Source of the DNA: Dendrolimus kikuchii
Taxonomy: Eukaryota; Arthropoda; Insecta; Lepidoptera; Lasiocampidae
Reading direction: 5' to 3'
Assembly: GCA_019925095.2 (NCBI GenBank)
Contig: CM034406.1
Coordinates: forward strand, 10,481,388 to 10,545,387
DNA: 64,000 nucleotides
In this document: one piece after another, positions 41,497 through 51,338 of the stretch
How positions within the stretch are numbered: position 1 is the first letter of the stretch
Layout: the number at the start of each line of letters is the position of its first letter
Made by a program: the position numbers and the translations under genes
The notes under the pieces: model-generated
Told to the model about the DNA's origin: nothing
Seen by the model: only the letters and a program-made list of their open reading frames with translations
Database searches by the model: none

Positions 41497-44393
41497 TTTT
41501 TTTTTTTTTTTTTTGGTTTTGAGGCGAGGGAACATGCTTAACCGATTTACGCACAAACTGGGTCGTTGCTAGGGGAACGACACGCGTCGGTCGGGGGCGA
41601 TAACACTGCAGCAATAGTATGCTCTTGGCAGCGCTCCGTCCGCGATCGACGTCACAGAATAGTGTGGAAGACTCCGAGCGTTGCTGCACGGGCGAGCAAC
41701 CCCACTAAAAACCCCCTCCTCCCTGACGACCCTGCGCTTTGAATGTGTTGGAAAGGCTGAGATTTAGAACATAGTTACGCCCAGCCGATCCAGCGCAATA
41801 AAGTGCCTGGAGTGTGCCCTGGGAGAACACACCCCACTTCGTTGTGCGGGGGTAGAAGGTCCTTTGCTCTTCCTAGCAAGCTAAAGGCCCCCCGCGGTAA
41901 ACGGAACCTAACTCAGGGAGGGAAGTAATGCGCGTACCTGCCTCTCCGGGTGCCAGCTGAAGGCCGGCGACCTCGAGAAGACGCATTGGCACGCGCTGCA
42001 GGACTTCTCTCCCTGTATCGTTCTGCGGCCTCCTTGAGTGACATTACTGTCTCGCAAAAAGTAACCGCAGCCCCCCAATTGTCGCTGCTCTGCAGCATGG
42101 CCTTGACCAAGTCGCAGAGCGAGTCGACTGGACCTACGTGCGTCTCAAGTTCGAAACGCTGCGGTGCCCATGCGGCGCACTCGACAAGCGTGTGTAACGC
42201 CGTGTCGGGCGCGCCGCACTGGCGGCAGTCCGGGGAAGGCAAGCAGCCCACAATGCGACACAGATACTTATCGAAACATCCGTGTCCGGTAAGTATCTGT
42301 GTCGTCCTGAAGGTCAGGGTGCCGCTGGTGCGGTTGACCCATTCCGTCAGCTGTGGCCTGATTGCATCCACCGTGTAGCCGCCATAGGCCGCAGGGTTGT
42401 CGAGCTCTTGAGACCAGACGGCGATCATGGAGGCGGTTTCCCGCTTCCTGATCGCCTCGATTTCGACCTGACAGAAGGTCAGGCCTCTAGCTAGGGCATC
42501 CTGCCGGGTGCGGCGCACCACTGTCAGGACGTCCGCCTGGAGATGCCAGGGCGGATCGCCTGCCAGGAGGGTGGCCGCCGTCCGCGACACTGTGCGATAC
42601 CCCCGTATGGTCCTCACGGCCAGAACCTGCTGCGCCCGTTGCAGCAGGGTTCTGTTGTGGCGGTGAAGTGCAATGGACCAGACGGGTGCACCGTACAGTG
42701 CCATACTCCTCAGGATGCCAGAGTAAAGTTTCCGCGTCGCACCTCCCGGGCCCCCTACGTTGGGAAGCAGCCTCGAGAGTGCGCCCGCGGATTTGACGAG
42801 TTTGGGAACTAACTGCTCAAAGTGCGCTTTGAACAGCCATTTCCCATCGAGAACTAGCCCCAGATATTTCATCTGGGGCCCTACTCTAATGGCCACCCCT
42901 TGGACCGAAACGGTCAAGTCCGCGGGGGGATTGCGAAATTTCCTATGGAACATGATGGCCTCCGTTTTCGCGGGGGAGACCCTCAAGCCCAGCCTAGCTA
43001 TTCGATCTACGACAATCGCCAACCCGGCGTTAGCGACGTCCACGGATTCCGCAAATGACGCAGCGCGTGCCGTGAGTAGGGTGTCGTCCGCAAAGCAGAT
43101 CAGCCCTACCCCGGGTAGGACCGGAACCCGAAGGATCCAGTCATAACCTACGTTCCAAAGAATCGGCCCGAGGACCGACCCCTGTGGAACGCCGCACGCG
43201 ACGCGTCGACGACCTACCTCGGGATTGCCGGACTCACCGCCCTCCCAAAGGATATGTCGATCCTGCAGGTACGCGCCCAACAGCCTCGTGAGGTACGGGG
43301 GGACTCCATGCGCGCGGAGCCCCTCCCTGATCGTCTCATGAGGGAGGCTGTTAAAGGCGTTCGCTATGTCTAGCGACACCGCAAGAACGACATCCTTCGC
43401 TTGGACGGCTTCGTCCGTTGACGTTCGCAGCGTCTCGAAGGCGTCCATCGTGGAGCGCCTCCGCCGAAACCCGAACTGCGTTTCTGAAAGCCCCGGCTCC
43501 ACAGTGTCGAGATGCTTCACGAGCCGCTCCGCCAAGATCTTTTCAAAGACCTTAGCGACCTCGTTCAGCAGCACTATGGGCCTGAAGGCGGACGGATCGT
43601 TGGGAGGCCGACCTCCCTTGGGAATCAGGCACAAACGACCCTCCTTCCATTGCGACGGGAGCCGACCTGCGCGAATACAGGCTTCGAACAGTTCCCGCAG
43701 CTGGCCGCGTAGATGTTTAGCGGCCAGGAAGAGGAGTCGACCTGGAACCCCGTCGGGTCCCGGTGCCGTCTTCCTGCCCCGGAGCCGGTCCAGGGCAACG
43801 TCTAGTTCCCCCTCGGAGATGGAGTGAGGCTCCTCGTCCGTGGGAGTGTCGGGAACGGGTGGACCCATACTGGGGGGAGTGAAGTTTCCCGGATCCGGGA
43901 AGAGCCCGTCGATAACCGACCGGAGCACCTCGGGTTCGAGCGTTTCCGTGACCGTGGATGTGCAAGGCCGCAACGTGTTGCGAGCCCCACGGTACGGACG
44001 CCCCCAAGGGTCCCGATCGAGCGTCTCGAGGAGCTCGGCCCGAGCCCGGGCTTTCGCTTGCAGTATTGCAATCGAAAGGGCCTTTCTGGCCTCCCTAAAC
44101 TCTCCCACGAGTCCATTTTCCGCGACGTAGTCCGGAGGACGGCGCGCCCTGCAGCGTTTGAGCCTGTGGCTGATGATGCGAACTGCCTTTCGCATCTCGC
44201 CCAGCTCCTCGGTCCACCAGTGGACCTGCTTGCACGGAGGCTGCCGCTTGGAGACGCGAGGCATCGCCGCGTCGCAAACCCTCGTCAGGGTCTTGCGCAT
44301 GTGCTCTGCCTGCGACTCCAGGTTCTCGAATTCGACTGGGTAGGCCCAGCTTTCCGTGAGTGCCCACTCCTCAGCCTGCTCCGGATCGAGCTT
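41497..44393 (-). mobile_element. 5'-truncated R1-clade non-LTR retrotransposon
   Basis: The element reads on the minus strand from 44393 to a poly(A) shown as T-run at 41497-41513. It is flanked by a perfect 14-bp target-site duplication, GAATTTTTTCCACT, at 41483-41496 and 44394-44407. It carries the 3' part of ORF2 and a 3'UTR of roughly 400 bases. GC content is far above the flanks. It sits about 210 bases upstream of the mRpS15 start codon. The exact TSD and open frame point to recent arrival by target-primed reverse transcription. Confidence 0.93.
41913..44393 (-). CDS. R1-clade ORF2 fragment: reverse transcriptase and C-terminal Cys/His motif
   Basis: The frame is open from the truncation point (KLDPEQAEEWALTESWAYP...) to the stop at 41913, 826 residues; the first Met is at 44300. 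RT motifs are visible: GPDGVPGRLL, FRPIVLLNEVAKVFEKILAE, SETQFGFRRRRSTMDA, LAVSLDIANAFNSL, ACGVPQGSVLGPILWN, and FADDTLL with both catalytic Asp. The C-terminus has CRQCGAPDTALHTLVECAAW, the Cys/His motif usual in the R1 clade. The upstream endonuclease domain is missing, so it cannot act alone. Confidence 0.93.
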   Translation of the reverse strand, partial: KLDPEQAEEWALTESWAYPVEFENLESQAEHMRKTLTRVCDAAMPRVSKRQPPCKQVHWWTEELGEMRKAVRIISHRLKRCRARRPPDYVAENGLVGEFREARKALSIAILQAKARARAELLETLDRDPWGRPYRGARNTLRPCTSTVTETLEPEVLRSVIDGLFPDPGNFTPPSMGPPVPDTPTDEEPHSISEGELDVALDRLRGRKTAPGPDGVPGRLLFLAAKHLRGQLRELFEACIRAGRLPSQWKEGRLCLIPKGGRPPNDPSAFRPIVLLNEVAKVFEKILAERLVKHLDTVEPGLSETQFGFRRRRSTMDAFETLRTSTDEAVQAKDVVLAVSLDIANAFNSLPHETIREGLRAHGVPPYLTRLLGAYLQDRHILWEGGESGNPEVGRRRVACGVPQGSVLGPILWNVGYDWILRVPVLPGVGLICFADDTLLTARAASFAESVDVANAGLAIVVDRIARLGLRVSPAKTEAIMFHRKFRNPPADLTVSVQGVAIRVGPQMKYLGLVLDGKWLFKAHFEQLVPKLVKSAGALSRLLPNVGGPGGATRKLYSGILRSMALYGAPVWSIALHRHNRTLLQRAQQVLAVRTIRGYRTVSRTAATLLAGDPPWHLQADVLTVVRRTRQDALARGLTFCQVEIEAIRKRETASMIAVWSQELDNPAAYGGYTVDAIRPQLTEWVNRTSGTLTFRTTQILTGHGCFDKYLCRIVGCLPSPDCRQCGAPDTALHTLVECAAWAPQRFELETHVGPVDSLCDLVKAMLQSSDNWGAAVTFCETVMSLKEAAERYRERSPAARANASSRGRRPSAGTRRGRYAHYFPP

Positions 44394-44490
44394 GAATTTT
44401 TTCCACTAAAGCAACATCCGAAAAGGTGTTTATGACTAGGGATGACGATCTGAGATTGATTAATCGAAGATCCGAATTTTCTGGCCAAAA

Positions 44491-44542
44491 AATCGATTTA
44501 TTTAATCGATATGTATCACTGTATCGATTCAGTAAATCGATA
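44491..44542. promoter_or_regulatory. Cluster of four ATCGAT sites
   Basis: ATCGAT at 44492, 44505, 44523 and 44536, three of them 7/8 matches to the DREF site TATCGATA. Without the R1 insertion they would lie about 300-350 bases upstream of the mRpS15 start codon. A role in mRpS15 expression is inference. Confidence 0.35.
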
Positions 44543-45234
44543 TTTCACCCTAGAAAATAGACATTCAATTAATCATAAGATGAACTCAAACGAGAGCTAG
44601 TCTTACATGCCTCTATGAAGCTCATCACGAGAAGTTAATACTAAGTACCTCGTTGGTGTCGTTAGTTGTTATGCAGCTGCTCTATTCTCTCTCTCAATTT
44701 GTTGGCCAGACTGCATTCGTGAACATCAATTTTTAAACCCACATAACTGCAGCCATGTCTAAAAATAGGTACATAGAAGGAGGGTGGGATAAGAGATTGT
44801 AGTTTACGTGGGAAATGCCTGGTATAAGTAAAAAAAAATATAATTCATATACATTCATTTATTGCTTTCCAAGTAGCATACCTCAAAACTTACAAAAGAA
44901 GAATATTTATAAGTAATATTTTGTACTAACGTACCATGCCACAACACAAATCACTGTACACACTAAAAACATTACAATTAAACAGAATACAAATAATTTA
45001 AACTTTAAACAATATTATATAGAATAAACAATCCCAAAGTACAATACAAATTATAATTTTTTTTAAATTTTCAAGTCGTTTAATAAATTACAGCTAAGCA
45101 AAGAACTAATGTCGAAATAATTATATTTTCTTAAAACGTATAGTGACACTATCTACATTTTATATTTTAAACACTGTGACCTAAAAAATAAAAAAATAGT
45201 GCATATATTACAACAAAGTTATTAAGGTTTAATT

Positions 45235-45490
45235 CACACTGAAGCCGATCACAGTTCAATTTCGCTCTGGTCTCGGCCCGTTCTCGGTCCAGTCAAATAT
45301 TCATAAACAAAAGTCTGAGAATTCTCACTATCATATCCCTCTAGTTCCGATCCGATATCGCGTCGGGTCTAGCTCGTCGAAAAGCATATTTAACTGACTA
45401 ATAGTGTTGCAAACACAGCGAGTTTGATCAGACAGATATCGGAATGAGATTAAACCGTGAACGACAACACAGGGTGAATCGAGCCTAAAG
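45235..45490. other. Unplaced repeat-like block
   Basis: Opens TTTAATTCACACTGAAGCCG and closes with ACAGGGTGAATCGAGCCTAA, whose inverse partly resembles the opening (TTCACxCTG). More GC than flanks. Possibly a MITE; not certain. Confidence 0.3.
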
Positions 45491-46671
45491 ATTTCACAGA
45501 ATTGTTTTTAATACAGTAAGTATCATTATCAGGGGAAACATTTCAACCACTGTTATTAGAATTTAAAAAAAATTGTCATATACACACTATTTCAACTTTA
45601 CATAATTATTACGATCATAATAATCAAAAGTGAATAAAAATCTAAAATAGTGAATGATTGATTGATTAATATTCTATTCTTATAACACGCAAACAGTGGA
45701 ATGTACAGAAAAGCCCATTTATCAAATAACACAGAAATTACAACAATATTAACAGAACAAAAGATTCTAAAGTAAAGTTGAAAACAATTTTATATTATTA
45801 AAATTACGGTTCAATGGTTAGTTATTAAGCGCGATTTTACTATTTTTCATTTTAATCTGGAGTTGTGGCTACTTTTTACTTGCTCAGCAATTACATTAAA
45901 TAAGAATTTTATGGAGTAAAAATTAACCAAAAACAAAATTCAATAGTTAAAATAAAACAAGTTGGGTTTATGCAAAAATTATGACATGGATGACTTGACA
46001 TATGATGACATATGTTAGATTAAAAAGAAAAGCAAATAAATATCTTGCTTGGTCATTGAGCCTTAGTTAATTTTTAATTGTCTAATAGTCGCGAAATATA
46101 ATACATATTTTTATTATTTACCAGCAATACGGTTATGATTTGAAAAATGATTGCAAACACTAAAACTATGACTCTATAAACCATTTCCTTCAAATAATAG
46201 AACTTAAATTAATACTGGACTTCCAACTATCTACTTTATAAATCGTCTACGCATGCCTAAGTATGAGATACAAAATGTCTTTCATTCATAAATTCTTTAA
46301 TGCTGAAGCAGACAACATTTTAACTGCTGTGGTCGCAATATACTAAAAGCTGAGGAATAAGTGGCTGCCTTTGGAGAATCGCTTAGTATAAAGTTCCACT
46401 TTATTTTCATATCTGTCATGAACATCATATGAATCTGAGAAAATGACCTCTTTCGGTCCTCAGATATACTTTAAAGGTTTTTTTTATGTGAGTTACAAAA
46501 GAGAATTCTCAATTCGTCTGTATTCAGTTTTGACCTTTTTAAATATTGTCTGCTCATATAAACTAGATACCACTAAGGCCAGGTCACACTGGTAAGGATT
46601 TTGGAATGTCACAGAGTACTGAGACTGTCATGAATGAATAATGCATCATGCGCAACCGACGATTTTTCTTT

Positions 46672-46728
46672 TCTTACACTTACACACACACACATACGTG
46701 TGTGTGTGTCTGTGTGTGTAAGAGTAAG
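46672..46728. repeat. AC/GT dinucleotide foldback
   Basis: CTTACACTTACACACACACA, then ATACGTGTGTGTGTGT and AAGAGTAAG form a hairpin of about 22 pairs. Confidence 0.8.
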
Positions 46729-48009
46729 AAATAAAACTCAGGTAAGGTAATTTAAGGTTTATCTTGGCAACTTTTATCTTTGGCAAATTGTATGGATATA
46801 TAGACCGCAAACCAGACATCAATAGCGCTGGTAATAACTATCAGATGTATGTAGACATGTTGATACGGACAATCATGTTGTTTATGGTATATTAGGATTC
46901 AGACTATAGTATACCATAAACGAAACAAGCCCATGGATATAATGACGGTAGCCACATTAAAATTTGTTTTTAGTCAAATTGGCTGTCGTATTCCATCGTC
47001 CTACCAGTATGAAATTGGCCTATTTCATTTTTATACATTAAATAAATATATATAAAACATGCAAATAATTAAATTGAATTTTCTTAGAATACGACTATCT
47101 ACTAACACGAACAGCACCGACGAAAAATAAAAATTAAATCACTTTCATTTGGAATAGATAATCAAACGTTTATAATTTTATAAAACACTTTTAAACATTA
47201 CTACACCTTTTTAAACTTGCAAAATTAAATAACAAATTATTATTTTTATTTAGTATTTATGATAATAAAAAAAAATACCTTTTTGTTAATGAATTTACAT
47301 GGTTGGTATTATTTTGTTTATCTACATGCCAGTACATGCTGAAATTGGCACTTCTTTGATATGTTAAATTAAAATTAAGTATTGAAATGTTTGTTAGCCT
47401 TTAAAGCTGTAATTAACCTTAGAATCGAGTCTCTGAACATACCATTTATAATCATTTTTTATCTGGTCATAATAATTCAAAATTTTCTCATTTAAATTCC
47501 CATCATAAGTAAACATCAATATAATTGATATTGATGAGTCAATGTTGCTCAACAGTTAAAGCAACCGTGTCTAAATCCAATAACGCGAATTTATGTCTTG
47601 CCTACTAGCCTCGATGTGTAGGCATTGTTTCTAATCTGTTTCCTTAGTTTGATGATAATGTGATACAATTTGCAAATATCCGTTGATATTATGAGCACCT
47701 ATATATAGAAAAAAGCCGAGTTCTCGAGTGAACATAATAAACAACCTCAAGTCATCTATTTATTTATTTATAAATAAACATGAGACATGACTCCATTACG
47801 TAAGCCTAATTAAAAAATTGTATATAACATATTATCACGTGCTTACAATAAGGTACATAGAGATAATGTATATCCATTCCGTTATCTTAACTCAAACCAT
47901 ATTAATTTCTTTTTGCGATTTTGTTCCACGACCAGCATGGTAATAGAATAAAATCTCGCAAGATTACCGACCGATCTCCATTGCATAACAAATGTATTGC
48001 TGTCTCATT

Positions 48010-48180
48010 TTAAAGAGGCCCAGTCACTAATCTGTATGGCAGTCCTGCAGTGGGCAGAGCTTGCAGAACTCAAGAGGCATCCTGCTCTGTGTTGCCGGAC
48101 GCAATACAGGTTGCAACAACATTCACAATCCAGCATTACGCGGCGGACTACCATGCAGGACAGTGAATGGGCCTCTTAAG
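48010..48180. mobile_element. Small MITE with 39-base inverted ends
   Basis: Left end TTAAAGAGGCCCAGTCACTA; reverse complement of right end CTTAAGAGGCCCATTCACTG; the likeness continues through ATGGCAGTCC/ATGGTAGTCC. 171 bases, no ORF. Confidence 0.75.
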
Positions 48181-48310
48181 CTTCTCAGTGAGCACATAGA
48201 CAATATACTTTTATTGCTTTGAAATAAACGAGTACAAGATCTCGTGGTAGTTCAAAAATTCGCATTTGTGATTTTTCATACAAACTAAAATTTAGAAGAA
48301 TGATTCCATA

Positions 48311-48371
48311 AAATAAAACTGCACAACAAAATATAACTGGAACTTATGATTTGTTGTGCAGTCTTATTTCT
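48311..48371. repeat. Inverted repeat, arms about 20 bases
   Basis: AAATAAAACTGCACAACAAA and, inverse, TTTGTTGTGCAGTCTTATTT with one mismatch; loop about 18 bases. Confidence 0.8.
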
Positions 48372-48416
48372 CAAAAAAAAATTATATAATTTACTTTTTT
48401 TAATATGGGGCCATTT

Positions 48417-48816
48417 CTAAATCGTGTCACACGTTGGGGTGCGGGGGTCGACGAACTGTGACATTGTGTGGCGAGAGATGGGAGGGCTCCTAAATTTCGT
48501 GACGTCACGTTCCAACATCAAAACATTTAAGCTTTAAAACACGAAATTTGAATTATTAACGAAAAACTTCAAAATATTTCCAATTCTTATCTGTATGAGC
48601 ATAGTGTTTAAATTATTAAAAAATAATTTTAATGGAAATAAAACTAATTACGGAACTGTTATTTTTATTTAATAATTACTTGATGTTAGATTGCAAAATA
48701 TGTGATCTCACTATAGGGAGGGAGGGAGGAGTCTCACGAATGTGACCAGCTGTGACAGGGACAGGGGAGAAGTTAAAAATCATTAAATTGCTGTGACGTA
48801 ATTTGTGGATGGCCCC
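48417..48816. mobile_element. MITE with GGGGCCAT ends
   Basis: Left end GGGGCCATTTCTAAATCGTG TCACACG; reverse complement of right end GGGGCCATCCACAAATTACG TCACAGC. Internal copies of TGACGTCACG and G-rich runs. Typical of a widespread insect MITE group. Confidence 0.75.
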
Positions 48817-50596
48817 TATCTAGCATCACTTATAAGTACAAGAATTTACTAATGTGAATAAAAGTGTGAAACAAAGAGAAATAAATATTTTATATTAATT
48901 TTATGTCGATACAATTTGCGTCGTTTCGTTTATATCTGCACTATTTTTTACGATGACACGCTACTAAGGTATTCATAACACTGTATTACAATATTATTTT
49001 ATGACTTTTACAAGCACTCATTTTTTAATGTCAATTTAAAAACTAGACCCCTTTTTTCGTTACAGGAACACGAGGTTTAAAGCCTCGGTAAAAATGATTT
49101 TAAAAAAGTGTTTTTCATAACCACATTCAGAATATGATTATAAAAAAAACAATTTTTGATAAACCTCGTGAATTAATGAATAAGGGAGTAAATGTTTGCT
49201 CTATGCCCTGTCTTATTTAAATCTACTTTTTATTTACATAACAATATTAATGTCGTAAAGGCAAGACGTCATTTGGTCGGGCGATAGCTGGTTTTTTTTT
49301 TAATTTATTTTACTTAACACTATAACATTATTATTTTACCTAATATTATAAGCCCACTGTGCACTATGTAGCTGCTAAAATACTTTTGTATTGTTAAAGA
49401 ACATTGAAGCGTTAACAGTTGACTCTCGGAAATATTAGAAGCTTTTGTTATTGTTCTGAGAGTTGACTCTGTTATTGTTTCTAATGTCCATTTTTTTTGC
49501 TTGATCTAACATCGCCATATCGACGGTCAACCAAATAAAAGTGCAAAAGTGCTGCAAATTATTTGCTATTATTTTCTTCAATATAACATCCATGATACTT
49601 ATATGAAATATTTCCAAGGCAGCCCCAATTGTGTATTTCTTAAAAAATATTTTTTCAATTATAGTTTAGAGTGAACTAAATAAATTCTCCAAATTAGCAA
49701 CAGATAGCTGCATAGTAATCATTCTTGTCGTATCGGTGACAGTGTAAAGTCGTCTGTTACCCCTTCATCAGTTAATGGTTAAATACAGCCTGCACCATTA
49801 TGGTTCCCGCTTTGCATTTTTGTCTATGGGCTAAAAGTTGAAATTGTTCCAATACCTCTCATACATCTTATAACATTTCTAACTTGAATTATTGTTAACA
49901 TTGTTTCTAATTTAATAAATATTTTAAAATGTACAAAGCTAAACTACGCCCCGATCGCGGTCGATACTAACAACCATAGACAATCATAGAGTAAACATTC
50001 ACCGTTCCCGTTGGTATTTGGGCGAATACACGACGGTGCGGTGCGTGTACTACCGACGCCGGCGGATCCTGTCCGACGCCGGCCGTCGCCGCGCTGCAAT
50101 ACATAAAAATATACAAAAGTAATTTATTATCTGTTTGTCTCTGTACAGGATTCACGTAAAACATACTGTGTCAATTTCGATGCGGTTTTCGCTGGTCGCA
50201 AATTCCTAGACCCACAATCTACGCTACTTTTTATCCTAGGAATCCTGCGGGAATTAGTCTAGGAACGATTTAAAATGGCCAGATTGTGGACTCATCCTAA
50301 AATCAGATATACCTTAATCAAGCATCTTTCTAAAATCTTATATTATTTTTCATTTTATCGCAGTAAAATTACAGCATTTTACCCAGCATAGAAATTACAT
50401 AAACATACTTATGTTTTCTGCTATGAATTGTTGTTGTTTGTTTGTTTTGTTGTTTGGCAATTGTTCGTATTTCGACTTTTATGTTTTCACTAGCTGAGCC
50501 GTGCTCACTTCACTGGGCGAATAAATTTGTCTTTGGAAGGACTTTGGGCGTTTAATTCAAGAAAGCGTTGCAACAGCTGGGCCTTAGGAGGATATA

Positions 50597-51025
50597 GTAA
50601 TTTTTATGTTTTACTTCGCACCAACTTCACAATGTTGTGGAAGATAATTCTTTTTTTGTTTTTTAGTTTGGTAGTTGGTTTTGTTTTCATTAAAAAATAT
50701 ATATTGTCTACTTTTTAGTTAGGCAAATATATAGGTTTAGAAATAATATATTAAGTGCCTATAGAAATTGTCCAACTGGTACGCACATACAAGTTTGGCC
50801 CGTCGATGAAGATAGGCGCTCGGCGCTCTTCAAACGGGGTTGCTCTCGATTTCCCTGAGATACACTATCAGATCATGAATTGGTGACAATGGGACCAACA
50901 GGACTATATTCTTTCGATTTAAAACAAATGAAAATCGGTGCACAATTGACAGGAAAATCACGCAACAAACAATAAAAAAATACGATCGAATTGACAACCT
51001 CCGTCCTTTTTGAAGTTGGTTAAAA
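50597..51025 (+). repeat. Repeat family B copy beside the VMP1 3' exon
   Basis: TTTTTATGTTTTACTTCGCA, GGCGCTCTTCAAACGGGGTT, GCTCTCGATTTCCCTGAGA, AATTGACAACCTCCGTCCTT. Ends within about 15 bases of the donor after the VMP1 stop codon, inside the putative 3'UTR intron. Confidence 0.65.
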
Positions 51026-51073
51026 ATAAATACACTTACCGAGTCCACCAACATCGCCCGCCGTCTTCAAACC

Positions 51074-51338
51074 CTAATCACGTTTCTTCCCCTTCTTCTT
51101 CCCAACACGTTTGCTATAGTTCTGCGCTAGTGCATTCACTATTGAAACTATGAAATAAACCACCATAGCTAACACGAACTTTTCCAGTAAACTGGATAGT
51201 ACGGAACCCTGATTATCAGGTATTGAGGCACCATCTTTTTTGTGTAGCCTAGATTTTTGGTTTCGTAGGAACTCTAGGAGAGGCGCTTCGAGTTTTGGCC
51301 CTATGTATGGTATCCTTTCAACCCATGATAGGACTTGT
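51074..51338 (-). CDS. VMP1: VMP1 last coding exon
   Basis: Acceptor CTTTACAG. Encodes [20 protein letters not shown], a loop, then the last membrane span [20 protein letters not shown] and a basic tail [12 protein letters not shown] before TAG at 51074. A strong donor (G/GTAAGT) occurs 34 bases after the stop, so the transcribed exon probably runs to 51040. Confidence 0.95.

Larger units (their letters stand above)
44858..51039 (-). other. Putative VMP1 3'UTR with an intron (50094-51039), or intergenic
   Basis: After the VMP1 stop there is a donor at 51040/51039 (CTCG/GTAAGTG). The next good minus-strand acceptor is at 50094 (GTATTGCAG), opening a GC-rich stretch down to about 50000. From there to 44860 the DNA is AT-rich, with few recognised repeats and no coding signal. 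An AATAAA on the minus strand (44858-44863) could end a long 3'UTR, but several earlier signals exist. A 3'UTR of up to 5 kb is inference only. Confidence 0.3.

Noticed and set aside
43366..44435. Long + strand open frames over 41950-44435
   Set aside because: They are GC-driven shadows of the R1-clade ORF2 on the minus strand and show no protein family.
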